Positions 23,257-35,292 of a DNA stretch of 64,000 bases are shown in pieces. How positions within the stretch are numbered: the stretch's first letter is position 1; each line of letters opens with the position of its first letter. The notes beneath the pieces were generated by a model that did no database searches, was not told the origin of the DNA, and was given only the letters and a program-made list of their open reading frames with translations. The translations under genes were made by a program, and so were the position numbers. The stretch covers positions 17,663,430 through 17,727,429 of the forward strand of contig CM029660.1 of the NCBI GenBank assembly GCA_017311315.1, written 5' to 3'. The DNA is from Dendrocalamus latiflorus (Eukaryota; Streptophyta; Magnoliopsida; Poales; Poaceae).

Positions 23257-24054
23257 ATGTCAACTAATGCCGCATCCAGTTCTTTTAATTTGCGATCTAT
23301 TCTTGAGAAAGAAAAACTCAATGGAACGAACTTTATGGATTGGTATCGCAACTTGAGAATTGTTCTCAAGCAAGAGCGCAAGGAGTATGTCCTTGAGTCT
23401 CCTTATCCTGATGACTTGCCTGATAATGCTACTGCGGCTGCACGGAGAGCTTATGAGAAGCAAACGAATGATTGCCTTGATGTGAGCTGTCTCATGCTTG
23501 CCACAATGTCCTCTGAGCTTCAGAAGCAATATGAGAACACAGATGCCTACAATATCATTGTGGGGTTGCGTGGTATGTTTGAGAACCAAGCAAGGGCTGA
23601 GAGGTTCAACACTTCAAAGTCCTTGTTTGCGTGCAGGCTTGCAGAAGGGAATCCCGTCAGCCCTCATGTGATTAAGATGATTGGCTACATTGAGAGTATG
23701 GAAAAGCTTGGTTTTCCCCTTAGCCAAGAGTTGGCTACTGATGTGATTCTCCAGTCGCTCCCCCCGAGCTTTGAGCCATTCATACTGAACTATCACATGA
23801 ACAACATGGATAAGACCTTGGCAGAGTTGCATGGGATGCTAAAAGCTGCCGAGGAAAGCATTAAGAAAAGCAGCAATCATGTGATGATGATGCAGAAAGG
23901 CGCGGTCAAAAGAAAGTTAGCTCCCGATGAGATCGCGAGCAGTTCTAAGGCCAAGCAAGTCAAGAAGGGCGCTGCTCCTAATGCAGATTGTTACTACTGT
24001 AAGCAATCAGGTCATTGGAAAAGGAACTGCCCAAAAGTACTTGGAGGATCTTGA
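23257..24054 (+). CDS. Copia gag with zinc knuckle
   Basis: 265 codons from an ATG at 23257 (MSTNAASSSFNLRS). The UBN2-type gag core includes LNGTNFMDWYRNLRIVL, ELQKQYENTDAYNII and VIKMIGYIESMEKLG, and the C-terminus holds a complete CCHC knuckle, CYYCKQSGHWKRNC (24000-24030). Gag would form the virus-like particle and bind the element's RNA. In relatives the frame continues without a break into protease. Here an extra A in the run at 24033-24036 shifts it and a stop follows at 24052-24054. Otherwise it looks intact. Confidence 0.92.
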   Translation: MSTNAASSSFNLRSILEKEKLNGTNFMDWYRNLRIVLKQERKEYVLESPYPDDLPDNATAAARRAYEKQTNDCLDVSCLMLATMSSELQKQYENTDAYNIIVGLRGMFENQARAERFNTSKSLFACRLAEGNPVSPHVIKMIGYIESMEKLGFPLSQELATDVILQSLPPSFEPFILNYHMNNMDKTLAELHGMLKAAEESIKKSSNHVMMMQKGAVKRKLAPDEIASSSKAKQVKKGAAPNADCYYCKQSGHWKRNCPKVLGGS

Positions 24055-27000
24055 GAAGAAGAAGGGAAGTACGACTTCCTCTCCAGGTATAAATGTTATA
24101 GAGATCAATCTTGCTACTTCATCCACTGATTCTTGGGTATTTGATACCGGATCGGTTGCTCACATTTGTAAATCGTTGCAGGGGCTAAGAAAAAGTAGAA
24201 GTTTGAGGAGGAGCGAAGTGGATCTTCGCGTTGGCAATGGAGCAAAAGTTGCTGCGGTGGCTGTTGGCACCATGCCATTGTCTTTACCTTTAGGATTAGT
24301 TTTGGAATTGAATAATTGTTATTGTGTTCCATCTCTTTCCAAGAACATTATTTCTGCTTCATGTTTGCAAGCAGAAGGTTATGACTTTAGATCTATGAAC
24401 AATGGTTGTTCTCTTTATTTCAAAGATATGTTCTATTGTCATACTCCATTGGTGAATGGGTTATATGTTCTTACTCTTGAAGAGTCACCGGTCTATAACA
24501 TTAATGCAAAGAGGCAACGTTCGAATGATTTGAATCCCACGTTTATTTGGCACTGTCGCTTAGGTCACATAAATGAGAAACGCATGGAGAAGCTCCATAG
24601 AGATGGTATTCTGCACTCATTTGATTTTGAATCATTTGAGACATGCGAATCTTGTTTACTTGGCAAGATGACAAAGGCACCTTTCACTGGTCAAGGTGAA
24701 CGGGCAAGTGACTTATTGGCACTCGTACATTCTGATGTATGTGGACCAATGAGCTCAACAGCCAGAGGTGGTTTTCAGTACTTCATAACTTTTACTGATG
24801 ACTTTAGTAGATATGGGTATATCTACCTAATGAAGCATAAGTCTGAATCCTTTGAAAAGTTCAAAGAATTCCAAAATGAAGTGCAAAATCATTTAGGCAA
24901 GACAATCAAGTTTCTACGATCTGATCGTGGAGGCGAGTATTTGAGCCATGAGTTTGGCAATCATCTGAAGGATTGTAGAATTGTTCCACAATTGACTCCG
25001 CCAGGAACACCTCAATGGAATGGGGTATCTGAACGGAGAAATCGCACCTTATTAGATATGGTGCGCTCCATGATGAGCCAAACTGATCTTCCGTTGTCTT
25101 TTTGGGGGTACGCTCTTGAAACAGCCGCTTTCACACTAAACAGGGTTCCATCAAAATCAGTAGAAAAGACACCATATGAGATGTGGACAGGACAACGTCC
25201 TAGCTTGTCTTTTCTTAAGATTTGGGGATGTGAGGCTTATGTAAAACGTTTACAATCTGATAAGCTCACTCCTAAATCTGATAAATGCTTCTTTATCGGG
25301 TATCCTAAGGAAACAAAAGGATATTACTTCTATAATCAAGGAGAAGGCAAAGTGTTTGTCGCCCGGCATGGTGTCGTCGTAGAGAAAGAGTTTCTCTCAA
25401 GAAGGGATAGTGGGAGCACGGTGCAACTTGACGAAATTCGAGAAACACCTGAAAACGTTTCAGCTCCTACAGAACCACAACAGGATGAACAAACTGTTGA
25501 AGAACCTGTTGTGGACACACCGGCACCACGTAGGTTAGAGAGGTCACGTCGTGCACCTGAGAGGTACATGTTCTTGACTACTCAACAACGGGACATATTG
25601 TTGTTAGACAACGATGAGCCTAAGACCTATGAAGAAGCGATGGTGGGACCAAACTCTGAGAAATGGCTTGAAGCCATGAGATCCGAAATTGAATCCATGC
25701 ATAGTAATCAAGTGTGGAACTTGGTTGATCCACCTGATGGTGTTAAAACCATTGAATGCAAATGGATTTTCAAGAAAAAGATAGACATAGATGGAAATGT
25801 TCACATCTATAAAGCGCGATTGGTGGCCAAAGGTTTCAAACAAATTCAAGGTGTTGATTATGATGAAACTTTTTCGCCCGTCGCAATGCTAAAGTCTATT
25901 CGGATCATTCTAGCGATTGCTGCATATTTCGACTATGAAATATGGCAAATGGATGTCAAAACAGCTTTCCTCAATGGAAATCTGAGTGAGGATGTGTACA
26001 TGACACAGCCCACGGGTTTTGTAGATCCGCAATTAGTTGGAAAGATATGCAAGCTGCAAAGATCCATTTATGGATTAAAGCAGGCATCTCGGAGTTGGAA
26101 CATTCGTTTTGATGAAGTAATCAAAGGGTTTGGTTTCATCAAGAACGAAGAAGAACCTTGTGTTTACAAAAAGGCTAGTGGGAGCGCACTCGTGTTTCTG
26201 GTCTTATATGTGGATGACATATTACTGATCGGAAATGACATTCCTATGCTCGAATCTGTTAAGTCTTCATTGAAAAATAGTTTCTCTATGAAAGACTTAG
26301 GAGAGGCGGCATATATTCTGGGCATCAAGATCTATAGGGATAGATCAAGAAGGCTAATTGGATTAAGCCAAGATATGTACATTGACAAGGTGTTGAAAAG
26401 GTTCAACATGCAGGATTCCAAGAAAGGTTTCCTACCTATGTCACATGGTATAAATCTTAGCAAGAGTCAGTGTCCTAGTACACCTGATGAGCGGGATAAA
26501 ATGAATGCGATTCCATATGCTTCGGCTATGGGGTCCATTATGTATGCCATGCTTTGTACACGTCCAGATGTCTCGTATGCTTTAAGTGCTACAAGTAGAT
26601 ACCAATCAGATCCAGGTGAAAGTCACTGGATTGCCGTAAAGAACATCTTGAAGTACTTGAGAAGAACTAAAGATGTGTTCCTCGTCTATGGGGGTGAGGA
26701 AGAGCTCGTTGTAAATGGTTACACCAATGCTAGCTTCCAAACTGACAATGACGATTTCAGATCGCAATCTGGATTTGTGTTCTGCCTGAACGGCGGTGCG
26801 GTGAGCTGGAAGAGTTCCAAGCAGGAGACGGTTGCTGATTCTACAACAGAAGCCGAGTACATAGCAGCTTCTGAAGCTGCTAAAGAGGCTGTTTGGATCA
26901 AGAAATTTGTTTCTGAGCTTGGTGTGGTGGCTAGTGCCTCCAGCCCAATGGACCTCTACTGTGACAATAGTGGGGCCATTGCGCAAGCCAAGGAGCCTAG

Positions 27001-27190
27001 ATCGCACCAGAAGTCCAAGCACATTCTACGGCGATTTCATCTCATTCGCGAGATTATGGAGAGAGGCGATGTGAAGATATGCAAAGTACAAACGGATTGG
27101 AACATTGCAGATCCGTTGACAAAGCCGCTTCCCCAGCCAAAGTATGAGGCACACACTAGGGCAATGGGTATTAGATACCTACATGGTTGA
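24037..27190 (+). CDS. Copia pol: protease, integrase, RT, RNase H
   Basis: The frame that follows the one-base shift runs uninterrupted to the TGA at 27188-27190. Protease has the active-site DTG in WVFDTGSVAHI. Integrase has the HHCC site (WHCRLGH, CESC) and DDE residues (HSDVCGP, RSDRGGEY, SERRNRT). Reverse transcriptase has KARLVAKGF, DVKTAFLNG and YVDDILL (26206-26220). RNase H carries GYTNAS where GYTDAS is expected: the codon at 26726-26728 is AAT instead of GAT or GAC, replacing a catalytic aspartate. The tail ends DPLTKPLPQPKYEAH. The open frame extends upstream to 23927, but that part overlaps gag and is not pol. Confidence 0.92.
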
Positions 27191-27200
27191 CTCTAGTGCA

Positions 27201-27210
27201 AGTGGGAGAC
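27201..27210 (+). other. Polypurine tract of the copia element
   Basis: AGTGGGAGAC sits between the pol stop and the 3' LTR start TGTTAGTG at 27211. Confidence 0.8.
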
Positions 27211-28628
27211 TGTTAGTGATATGCCCTAGAGGCAACATGGAGATGTTATATATATCACATACTATGTTTATGATGCATTAGTTTGTTCCTTGAAATAGAC
27301 ATTATCATTATTGATCAATGAGTATGTGACTTATTCATGAGACTCTTAATGTCAAAATGTTGCTATTTCTAAATGATCCCTGATTATATATCATATGAGG
27401 AACAAATATGATTCAAAGATCAACATATGTATTGATTGATGATCATGTCTCATGGATCATGGTATGGAGATACCAAATCAATAATATGGACATGTGTTAG
27501 TGAACATATGTTGGATATACCCGCCATGAGACACTGCAGAGATTCCATGTGTCATCAGTTGGTCTCAAGTAGTGTTTATGTGGAATCCTTAGACTTGAGA
27601 TCATCATGGTTCCCAACATGCGTAGTAGCTTATTTTGGGACTACTAAACACTACTCCGTAACTGGGTAGTCATAAAAGTAGTCTTTGGGTTTGCCATGAA
27701 ACATCTAGTGGGATGTGAATGATCAAGATAGAATTTGCCCCTCCTTATGGGAGAGATATCTCTGGGCCCCTCGATGTAATGGATTATGAAAGTGCATGGC
27801 CATGCCAAGGTAATTGAGGAGTCAATCACGAGTTTATAATCCATCACGGAATGGAGAGAGTGATTGAGCTATTAAGAGGATGACACAGGTCTCGCCTTGA
27901 GCTTAATCTATATCGTGAGGCAAAGGGATTCGTACATGAGAACATTACAGGTTCAGTTGATATGATCTTTACGTATACTTTGGGGTTAATATGTCTTGCT
28001 AGAGGCCGCTATTAACAGGGTGACCGGAAAGGCGTTTCCGGGTCGCGACCAAGTATATGTGAACCTACAGGGTCGCACACTTAACGGGTTGGAACACTAA
28101 TTCGAATGTGATTCGGATGTGGGCTCAATTCGGATAGAGATCCGGATAGACTCCTATTGGGCCTCGGTCCACGAGGCCCAAGTGAGGAGGTCTATATATA
28201 TGGAGGCGGGGGGGGGGGCTGAGGGATGCACGCTTCTGTTCCTCCCGAGCAAAACCCTAGCCGCCACCTCCCGAGCCAAACCCTAGCCGCTCGCGAGTGC
28301 TGGTACACTCGCGATCGGCGTTCCAGCCCCGGACGTGTGGATACCGGTGGAGGCACTGCTCGTTGCGGCGTTGATCGGCATCAACAATCTACAGATTGGA
28401 TCTGCTCGTGGTGTGGTTGATCGCGTGGAGGAGACGATGTGTTCGGGACGATCGGCTACTTCCACTACTACCTCGACGCGCGTGGTTGGATCGGCTTCTC
28501 CAACTCTTCTTCCGCTGCGCTGCGCGTCTAGTGGTAACGATCTATGATCCCTCCTTAGCATGATGTCCTGGTGTGAGCGGTAGAAATTTTTTTATTTTCT
28601 GCTATCGTAGCCTACGCGCGTTCCTTCA
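27211..28628 (+). repeat. 3' LTR of the copia element
   Basis: 1418 bp, same ends as the 5' LTR. About 20 differences were counted by eye, including a shorter G run near 28208. The right target duplication CACAC follows at 28629-28633. Confidence 0.92.
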
Positions 28629-28633
28629 CACAC

Positions 28634-29517
28634 AACACTCCTCCACTTGACATTCAAGGACCAATCACTAGAGCTCGCGCCCGACAATTGAATTTACAGG
28701 TGAGCTCGTTCCTAAGTACTTCTTTTTGTTCATTTGAGAATCGATTTCTCCCTAATGATTTAATTATGATTAGGAACCATGGAGAGGACCTGGAAGTACT
28801 TGGAGAAGGACTACGAGACGCACAAGTCCAGCAAGGGCGGTTGAATCATGTTGGAGGGCCAACTCAAGCCGACTTCGAATCCAATTCGGAGTCCAGGACC
28901 AGGCCGCACTAAAACGGACGCCCAGATCGTATCCGGGCTCCGTTTTGGACGTTCTACATATGTATGGAAAGCTAAGAAGACAACCTTTCCAATGGCTCCA
29001 GTCCCATGTCAAAATTCCTTTTGAGTCAATGGACATCATTGAAACAAGTGGGCGTTCAGAATCTGTCAGGATGCTGCGTCACCGTCTTTTGGGTCGTTCA
29101 GCTTTGTATCGTGTTGGAGCCCATTAGGGCGCGTCCAGGGATTTTGCACGCCCCTCACTCTATATCCAGCCGCCACCCCCACCATTAGGGTTTGGGTTTT
29201 GCTTAGATTAATCTATTTTTGAACAGTTTCGCCGTTCATCGGTTTGTGAGACCCTAACTTTCGAGTGCTAAATCAATACATCTACAATTCAGTTGTGTTC
29301 TTCCTTGTTCTTGCTTGTGTTCTTCGATTCGCAGGCGAGGATTAGCCTTCTTGGCGAGGTCAATCGGGCTGTGCACGGTAGATAACCTGAGGAGACGTGG
29401 TGCTGCGATTGCAGGGTTCGGAACGTGTTGTTCGGTAGCCGGATCGATTTGTGTCGCGCCTCCACCAAATCGAACATATCCAGAACCTGTTGGAAGATCG
29501 GGACCCCATTCCTATCA
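28634..29517 (+). repeat. Rest of the 3' LTR of CRM-like element 3
   Basis: It continues the LTR begun at 20411 and ends CCTATCA. The pol tail stays open here: ITRARARQLNLQVSSFLSTS, then a stop near 28910, so a non-interrupted element would have encoded about 100 residues within its LTR. The target duplication AACCA follows. Confidence 0.88.
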
Positions 29518-29522
29518 AACCA

Positions 29523-29790
29523 CCATGTGGGGCCCACCTCATGGGCACACATACCAAGGCAACTAGCCAGCCACTTCTTATTGCTGTTGATTTAAGTTAT
29601 GCAAGAGTTATCTAAATTAGGAAGATAGAATTATAATCAGATTCGAGTTGTTTTCCTTTTGTGAGTTCGGCTAGGCTAGTACGAGGGTATAAAGCCTTCG
29701 CCACCGTCCTCTATAATCCTTGAACATTAATTTTGAGTCAAAACAATTTCTTGCTCTATGGTTTATGCTTATCTCAGTAAAGTAAGTTCT
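29523..29790 (+). repeat. Probable right half of an older CRM-type LTR
   Basis: It directly follows the target duplication of element 3, so it was contiguous with 14481 before that insertion. A TATA-like GGGTATAAAGCC occurs at 29688-29699. Assignment rests on position and on this promoter-like word. No coding sequence is seen. Confidence 0.35.
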
Positions 29791-30484
29791 AGACTAGGAG
29801 CCATCTGCAACTACCTCCTGAGATTCAACTAATTTAAATTTATTACATTTTGAGTAATCTTAAGCCATTATCAACTATCTCAAGCATTATACTTAAAATA
29901 GTGGTCCTGGCCATACAAAACTTCCTATGCGTTCATGCCAAGTGCAATGGCAAATTGTCTCATAAAGAAGAATTATTGTGATTCATGATTAAGCACAAAA
30001 GAGATCATTTAATCAAGTTAGGCACTACTTCATTGAGCTATGATATGATTTACCAAAGAACTAGTATAATACTAAATAAAGCTCAATTTAGACTTAAGAT
30101 TCAAAAAAGCATTTTAGATATGGCATATATCATAAAAAGATCACTAGAGAGCAAACTAGTCAAAAGATCCATCCTCGCAAACTTAAAAGGTACCAATTGT
30201 AGAAATTGATATCACTTATGAGTTTTAGTTCAAATTTACAAATTAAGATAGAATAGCAAAGATGGAATCATACAAACAAAAACATGACAAAGCTAGCCAC
30301 GTAGGCATAACATGGTAATGAGAAATATTAAATTAAAATTACATTACAATTGAGTAATAACCAAAGCTCACATCTAAATGCATATCTTACAATGCAATAC
30401 CATGTACGTACGCATGGTGAAAAAGGAAGCAAGAAAATAAAAACTCCCTAACTACAAGAGAAACCAAATGCAAGATACCAAATC
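29791..30484 (-). repeat. Relic similar to the copia 3' untranslated region at 90-560
   Basis: Stretches such as CATGCC.AGTGCAATGGCAA and CACAAAAGAGAT occur in the same order at 200-300 and at 29930-30010. Overall identity looks moderate (perhaps 70%). No gene is supported. The right edge is set by the start of similarity between 30485 and 35745. Confidence 0.5.
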
Positions 30485-31383
30485 GTGAGCAGCAAAGGGA
30501 TCACGAATTGAAAGAGTAGAATCATGTAGATTTCATGGGCAATCTCAGGAACAAGGTGTTCTTGCCCTGCACCAACTTCAACAAACCCTAATTGGAGCCA
30601 TGGGCATGGCCAACCACACTCATGCACATCAAAAAGGCTAAGCCCAACTCTATCTCTAAGTCATGTAGCCTCATACTCGGATTCTCTAGATATCATGACA
30701 CAAAAGAAATACAAACCGACTCAAAGCAAGAATTAGACTAGGACTAATCTAAAATTGGCAAAAACTCAGCAAGGAATGCATTTCATGGGTTTAGTCGGAT
30801 TCAAATTGCCCCTACATGGATGCATGGCTTCTCCTCATGGCTTGGCTCATGTTTCTGGCTCTCTTCCTGGCTTACCTTGTCACAGCTCCCTTCCTATCTC
30901 AATGGCAAAACTCCACATGTGAATTCTTCTCTTTAGCTCGGTTCCTTGGCTGTGCATAGCAAAGCAATTGAGCTCCTTTTCCCACTTGTGGCTCTCCCCT
31001 TTCTTGATGCTTAAGAAATAGCTCTTTTGGCTTGGCTTAGGTTGTTTTATTCCTACTTCTTTCTTTTCCCACAAGAAATAAGGCACCCTTAGCTTCTCAT
31101 GGCCAACAAACGTACTAGGCTTCCATGCGGCCTGCCTTTTCATGTGCTCTTGCCTCCCATGTGTTCTTTTCTCACGCTACCATGCTCTCAAGTGCCTTGA
31201 ATCATGTGCCGCTCCACCCCATGTGCACAAAGCATTCTCCCTTGGCTAGCCTCCCTCTCCTCCATCTTGGCCAATGCTTGTGTCTGATTTTCATTGCTCA
31301 AAATAGAACCACATTGCTTCTTAGCTTTAGATTGCAATGGTGTACTACAAATCAAAGTAGAAATTGCACTCTTGGCCACATCA
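30485..31383 (-). repeat. 3' LTR (truncated) of the minus-strand gypsy element
   Basis: It is similar to 35745-36796. In element orientation it starts TGATGTGGCCAAGAG, after a purine tract GAAGGGGGTA (31384-31394). The coding-like tail VAKSAISTLICSTPLQSKAKK lies in the LTR start. The end expected to read CCGTATCA is missing on the left. Confidence 0.72.
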
Positions 31384-31394
31384 TACCCCCTTCA

Positions 31395-32822
31395 AGCGAA
31401 ATTGTCCTCGATTTTGGGGTATTCTTATAAGCGCCTTGCCTTGATCAATGAGAGTGTATCAATCACATCCATACTAATCATATTATTGTAGCTTCCTCCA
31501 TCGATCATCTACTTGCACTGTTTGCCCTTGATCATACATTGAGTTTGGAATACTCCACATCACTGTCCTTTCTTCACAATAGGCATGTTGTCATAATTTA
31601 CCTTTTGAGCCATCAAGCTTGGACCATCCTCAAGATCACAAATAATAACTCTTCATAGGGAATCATCGGATTGTTCTTCTTCATGTTCAGCATCATCGCT
31701 ATCACTCTCCAAGGCATATCCTTCTTATGTGAGTAGCACCTTCCTCATATTTGGCAATCCTTCATCATGTGCCCCCTACCGTTGTAGTTGATGCATTTGA
31801 TATCACGTGTTCTAGTAGTAGAGAAGGCACTAGAATTAGATTTCGAGGCCTTCTTACTTGATGTACTCACCACCTTTGATGGTTCTTTAAATTGTGTTCC
31901 AGCTGGTTTAGTGGATGCAATCGGCTTAGAACTTGAACCACCCTCACCTTTTTGCTGATTTAGGCAACTCCAACTTGATATGTTGGTATGACCAACCTTA
32001 GGATGGTTGTCCCTCACCCATTGTTCAGCACACTCTGCTTGGTAAAGTAGCACTTGTACAGTGTTGTATTGCATCAAATCAATATGATTCTACATGTCAT
32101 CATTCATCCCTTCAAGGAAACACATCATGGTAGTTTCAGCAGACTCACAAACACCAGTACGGATCATGAGCACTTGCATCTCTTGATAGTTCTCATCCAC
32201 AGACTTGGAGCCTTGATACAAATGCAATAGCTTTGTATACAACGTCCTTGAATAGCACACTGGTACAAACCTAGCCCTCATGACTTGTTTCATCTTGTCC
32301 TAGGTGTGTGGACGATCTCCTGCACAATTTGATTGATCTCGCCAAATAATAGAGTATTCGATGAACTCAATTGAAGCAACACAAATCTTCTTTTCTTTGG
32401 AGTAGTTATGGTTGTCAAAGCTTTGATTCAAACATATCTCCCACTCCAAATAAGCCTCGGGTTTAGCTCTACCCTTGAACTCTAGTATGGTGATTTTCAT
32501 TCGGCCAATATTGCCGTCCTTACATTCAACACTACCTCGCGATGCCCACCGTGTCCAGCAACTAAGCGATCACAGAAATCACGCACGCGGTAGTCATGGA
32601 TAGCCTTCATGACCATCGAACATATCGTCATCATCAGCATCGTAGTAGTGATCACCGTCATGTGAATGAACACATCGCTCTAAGTTAGGTGCTTGCTGCC
32701 ATGTGCTGGCCCCCTCCTGGCGGTGGTAGCCTCTCCTCCAAATGACAAAGTGTCACGTCCAGATTGTTGAAGCCCTTCATGAGACGAGCGTTCAACCTAT
32801 CTTGCACCTCTGTGATTTTTTC
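31395..32822 (-). pseudogene. Gypsy gag C-terminal part and protease start
   Basis: Minus strand: gag core in broken frames (EAYLEWEICLNQSFD, MRARFVP, LLHLYQGSKSVDENY), then a K/S-rich linker and a damaged zinc knuckle at about 31750-31795, CINYNGRGHMMKDC, where the second cysteine is tyrosine. The protease follows with an active-site-like MIDGGSYNN near 31510. Just after it the sequence passes straight to the tract before the LTR, so reverse transcriptase to integrase were deleted. Stops occur throughout. Confidence 0.75.
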
Positions 32823-35049
32823 TGTAATATCCTGAACGTCATTACTCGCGGGAAGGAAAAAATAAAAATTGGAGAGCAGTATAAAATGAATAAAATAAAT
32901 TAAAATTTTAATTAAAAACCCAGAGTGGGCTGCCTGCGGAGTGGGCCGACCGCCCTGGGCCAAGGCCCAAGGGGGTGGCCGCACCCCCCCTTAACCCTAG
33001 AGCCCCTCTCCCTTTTCCCCACACCTAGCCGCCACCCCCTCCTCCCCTTTCTCCACCTCTTTGGCCGCCCCTCCCCAGCAAGATCTGCGCCCCCTGCTGC
33101 TGCCATGGGAAGCAGAAGGAAGGAGAAGGAAGGAGAAGAAGGAAGAAGAAGGAAGGAGAAGAAGAAGAGGAGGAAAAGAGGGGTGATTCCTCATCTAGGT
33201 AATTTTTCCCCCTCCCAAAGCCTCTGTTTCTCGAACTAATTAGGGTTCTTGGCACGGATTTTGAAGGGAGATTAAAGATTAATTGCCCGATTAGAGATTA
33301 CCTGCTGTCTGCCTGTAGATTGATTCGCGTAGCGCGTCTGGTCGCGCGGTTTAGACCTAGTAAATGATTTTTCTTGCGGACCCTCCCAAACAGAAAGTTG
33401 TAGAGGACTTCCAGACGCATCTCCTGTATTTTTTTCGGAAATTTTAGCCGTGGATATAGGAGTTACAGGGTCGGTATTACCGCTGTTCATCAGGCGAGCA
33501 GATTGGGACAGACTAATCTTAATCTGTGGTTTTGAGGTAGTAAATGATTTTTATGGTCATGGCCGTAATTGAGAAAGTTGTAAAGAATCTGGTAATCTAG
33601 CTGCTGTAGAAAATTCAGATTTTTTTAGACCGCTGTACTGTGCTGGGACGCATTTGAATGCTGCTGTCCAGTCTGCCAGAACAGAGATCTTCCTCTGTTT
33701 TGGTCATTAAATTATACCTAGCTGTGATCAAAATAAAAATAGGTGTTCTACATGAAAAATGTAGGCTTTTAAGTGATGAATCCAGAGAGGTATGTTTGTT
33801 GTAATTGGATCAATATTTTTAAAGTTACAAAAATGTTAAGCAGCGCTGCTGCAGAGGGTAGTTTGCTGAATTGTTGAGCGGAGAGGAGTTTGTGCGGGTT
33901 CGGGTTTCTAGCGACGTCTTTAATTATTTTAGTCGTGTTTGTATGCTGTAGCTTTGTGTTGAGAGATGCCTTTTGGACAGGTGGTCTTGCCCCTGAGCGC
34001 TCTTGATTTTGCTTCGCTTCGTCGGTTGAGGCAAGTAAACGTAGCGGTGGTTGCTACCGTTTAACTTGTTATTCATTCTACTTGCAGTTTACATTATTAT
34101 CGTAATTTGATACATTATGTCATGATTGCATGATAATTTAATTGTGGAGATGGTAGCAATTATTGATCCATTGATAAGTTGATAATCTGCTAGTAGACAT
34201 GTGGAATTCTTGCTTAATGCTATAATGTGGAACATGAAAATAACATGTGGTGGATGTGGATATGTTGTGAGCATGATAATGCTCCTTGAGGATGGATTAA
34301 TATGCTTTATGATTATCATATCATTCATGTCATATCATGTCATATGCATATGTGGATGTCACCGTACCTAGCCGAGACCGTACCGGTACATCATCGTATA
34401 TTGCCGTAATACGATGCACCTCTAATCCCGCTGGAAAAGAGTGATGTGGAGCATAGTATGAAGCATTCATTTGCATTTATTTGTGGATAAAATGACTGCA
34501 TTCATATGCCATTTAAATCTGAAATTGAAGAGGTATGATTCATGGAAGTTTGTGGTGGTTTAATAATTGTGGACATGAATTGTGATTGTGGTTGTATGGA
34601 ATTATAAATGATGATGTATAATTGTTTGTAGTTTGAATAGCCTGTTAAACTGTTTGCTTGCTGAGATTTTTATCACCCTTGTTTCCCCTCCCTACAGGTG
34701 GACTTTGAGCATGCATGGGAAGGGTAGAGCGGCACCACACTGATGCACCTGAATTATATTTTAATACTAAAATAAAGTTGAAAGGATTCTAGTCTTTTGC
34801 TTAGCTATCTTATCGATGATTGTTTCACCTTAATAAATGTTAAATTTGGAATTGTTTCCTTTGGTTATTATTTTGGAGTTGATTATGAGTATTGAATTGT
34901 CATCTCTATTCTGTTTTCCCTTAGTTGTTTATGCTTCCGCTTGTATTATCTTGTTTAATTACTACCAGTTTATTTTATTTTGTAAATTGGCTAGTTGTGG
35001 AGTGGTTTTTAGTAGCATCCCAGGGTAATGTGGGTCCTGGGGTGTTACA
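32823..35049. repeat. Solo LTR, TGTAACACCC family, copy 1
   Basis: Its ends are degenerate TGTAATATCC and GGGTGTTACA. Flanks are TTTTC (32818-32822) and CTTTC (35050-35054), one mismatch. Removing it restores the gag frame of the host element (DIVNE joined to KITEVQ). It is homologous to 40892-43744 over most of its length, but about 60 bases near its left end and about 650 bases inside are absent. A GC-rich block at 32930-33200 resembles a promoter and 5' leader. A GTACCGGTAC palindrome (34380-34389) and an 8-bp-stem hairpin (34392-34416) occupy the variable part. Confidence 0.8.
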
Positions 35050-35277
35050 CTTTCATTCACGATGTCAATGCTCCAATCAAAATTAGAACATATCACATTC
35101 TCCCGATGTTGAATGTGGCCGATGGTAGCATTGAATTGTGCATGTACAATGGGTGGCAAGGCATCATCATGGGTTGGCTCTCCCAAATTGTTACTGTGGT
35201 AACCGCTTGATCCACGTTTGCTCGCATCGACATCCTGAAATTAGCAAAGAAAACACTTGCGTACCGAGATCAACCAT
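35050..35277 (-). pseudogene. Gag N-terminus of the minus-strand gypsy element
   Basis: Minus strand, after the primer-binding site: MSMRANVDQAV, then a frame change, EPTHDDALPPIVHAQFNATIG and FDWSIDIVNE, which is interrupted by the solo LTR and continues at 32822 with KITEVQDRLNARL. This is a gypsy gag N-terminal arrangement, with no intact frame. Confidence 0.65.
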
Positions 35278-35289
35278 GCTCTGATACCA
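35278..35289 (-). other. Primer-binding site of the minus-strand gypsy element
   Basis: The minus strand reads TGGTATCAGAGC, three bases from the LTR edge at 35293. Confidence 0.85.
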
Positions 35290-35292
35290 CAA

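Larger units (their letters stand above)
20442..28628 (+). mobile_element. Complete Ty1/copia element, BARE/Angela-like
   Basis: 8187 bp with LTRs of 1420 and 1418 bp, tRNA-Met primer-binding site, gag, pol and polypurine tract. The target duplication is GACAC at 20437-20441 and CACAC at 28629-28633. The uninterrupted target in the sister LTR (14507-14511) reads CACAC, so the left copy has one mutation. The LTRs differ at about 20 positions by eye (1.4%). The LTR start (TATGCCCTAGAGGCAA core) and gag wording (HVIKMIGYIESMEKLGFPL) resemble barley BARE-1 and wheat Angela. Only a one-base frameshift between gag and pol and an RNase H substitution mark it as defective. Confidence 0.93.
14482..29517 (+). 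mobile_element. Complete CRM-like Ty3/gypsy element 3 (with a nested copia element)
   Basis: Both ends are defined by a perfect five-base target duplication, AACCA (14477-14481 and 29518-29522), and by LTRs that start TGATGAGGACATC and end CCTATCA. After removing the copia insertion (8187 bp plus five duplicated bases) the element is about 6.84 kb. Order: 5' LTR, primer-binding site, leader, gag-pol, polypurine tract, 3' LTR. The LTRs differ at roughly 45 of about 915 positions by eye (near 5%). Protease and zinc-knuckle loss and frameshifts make it non-autonomous. Confidence 0.92.
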
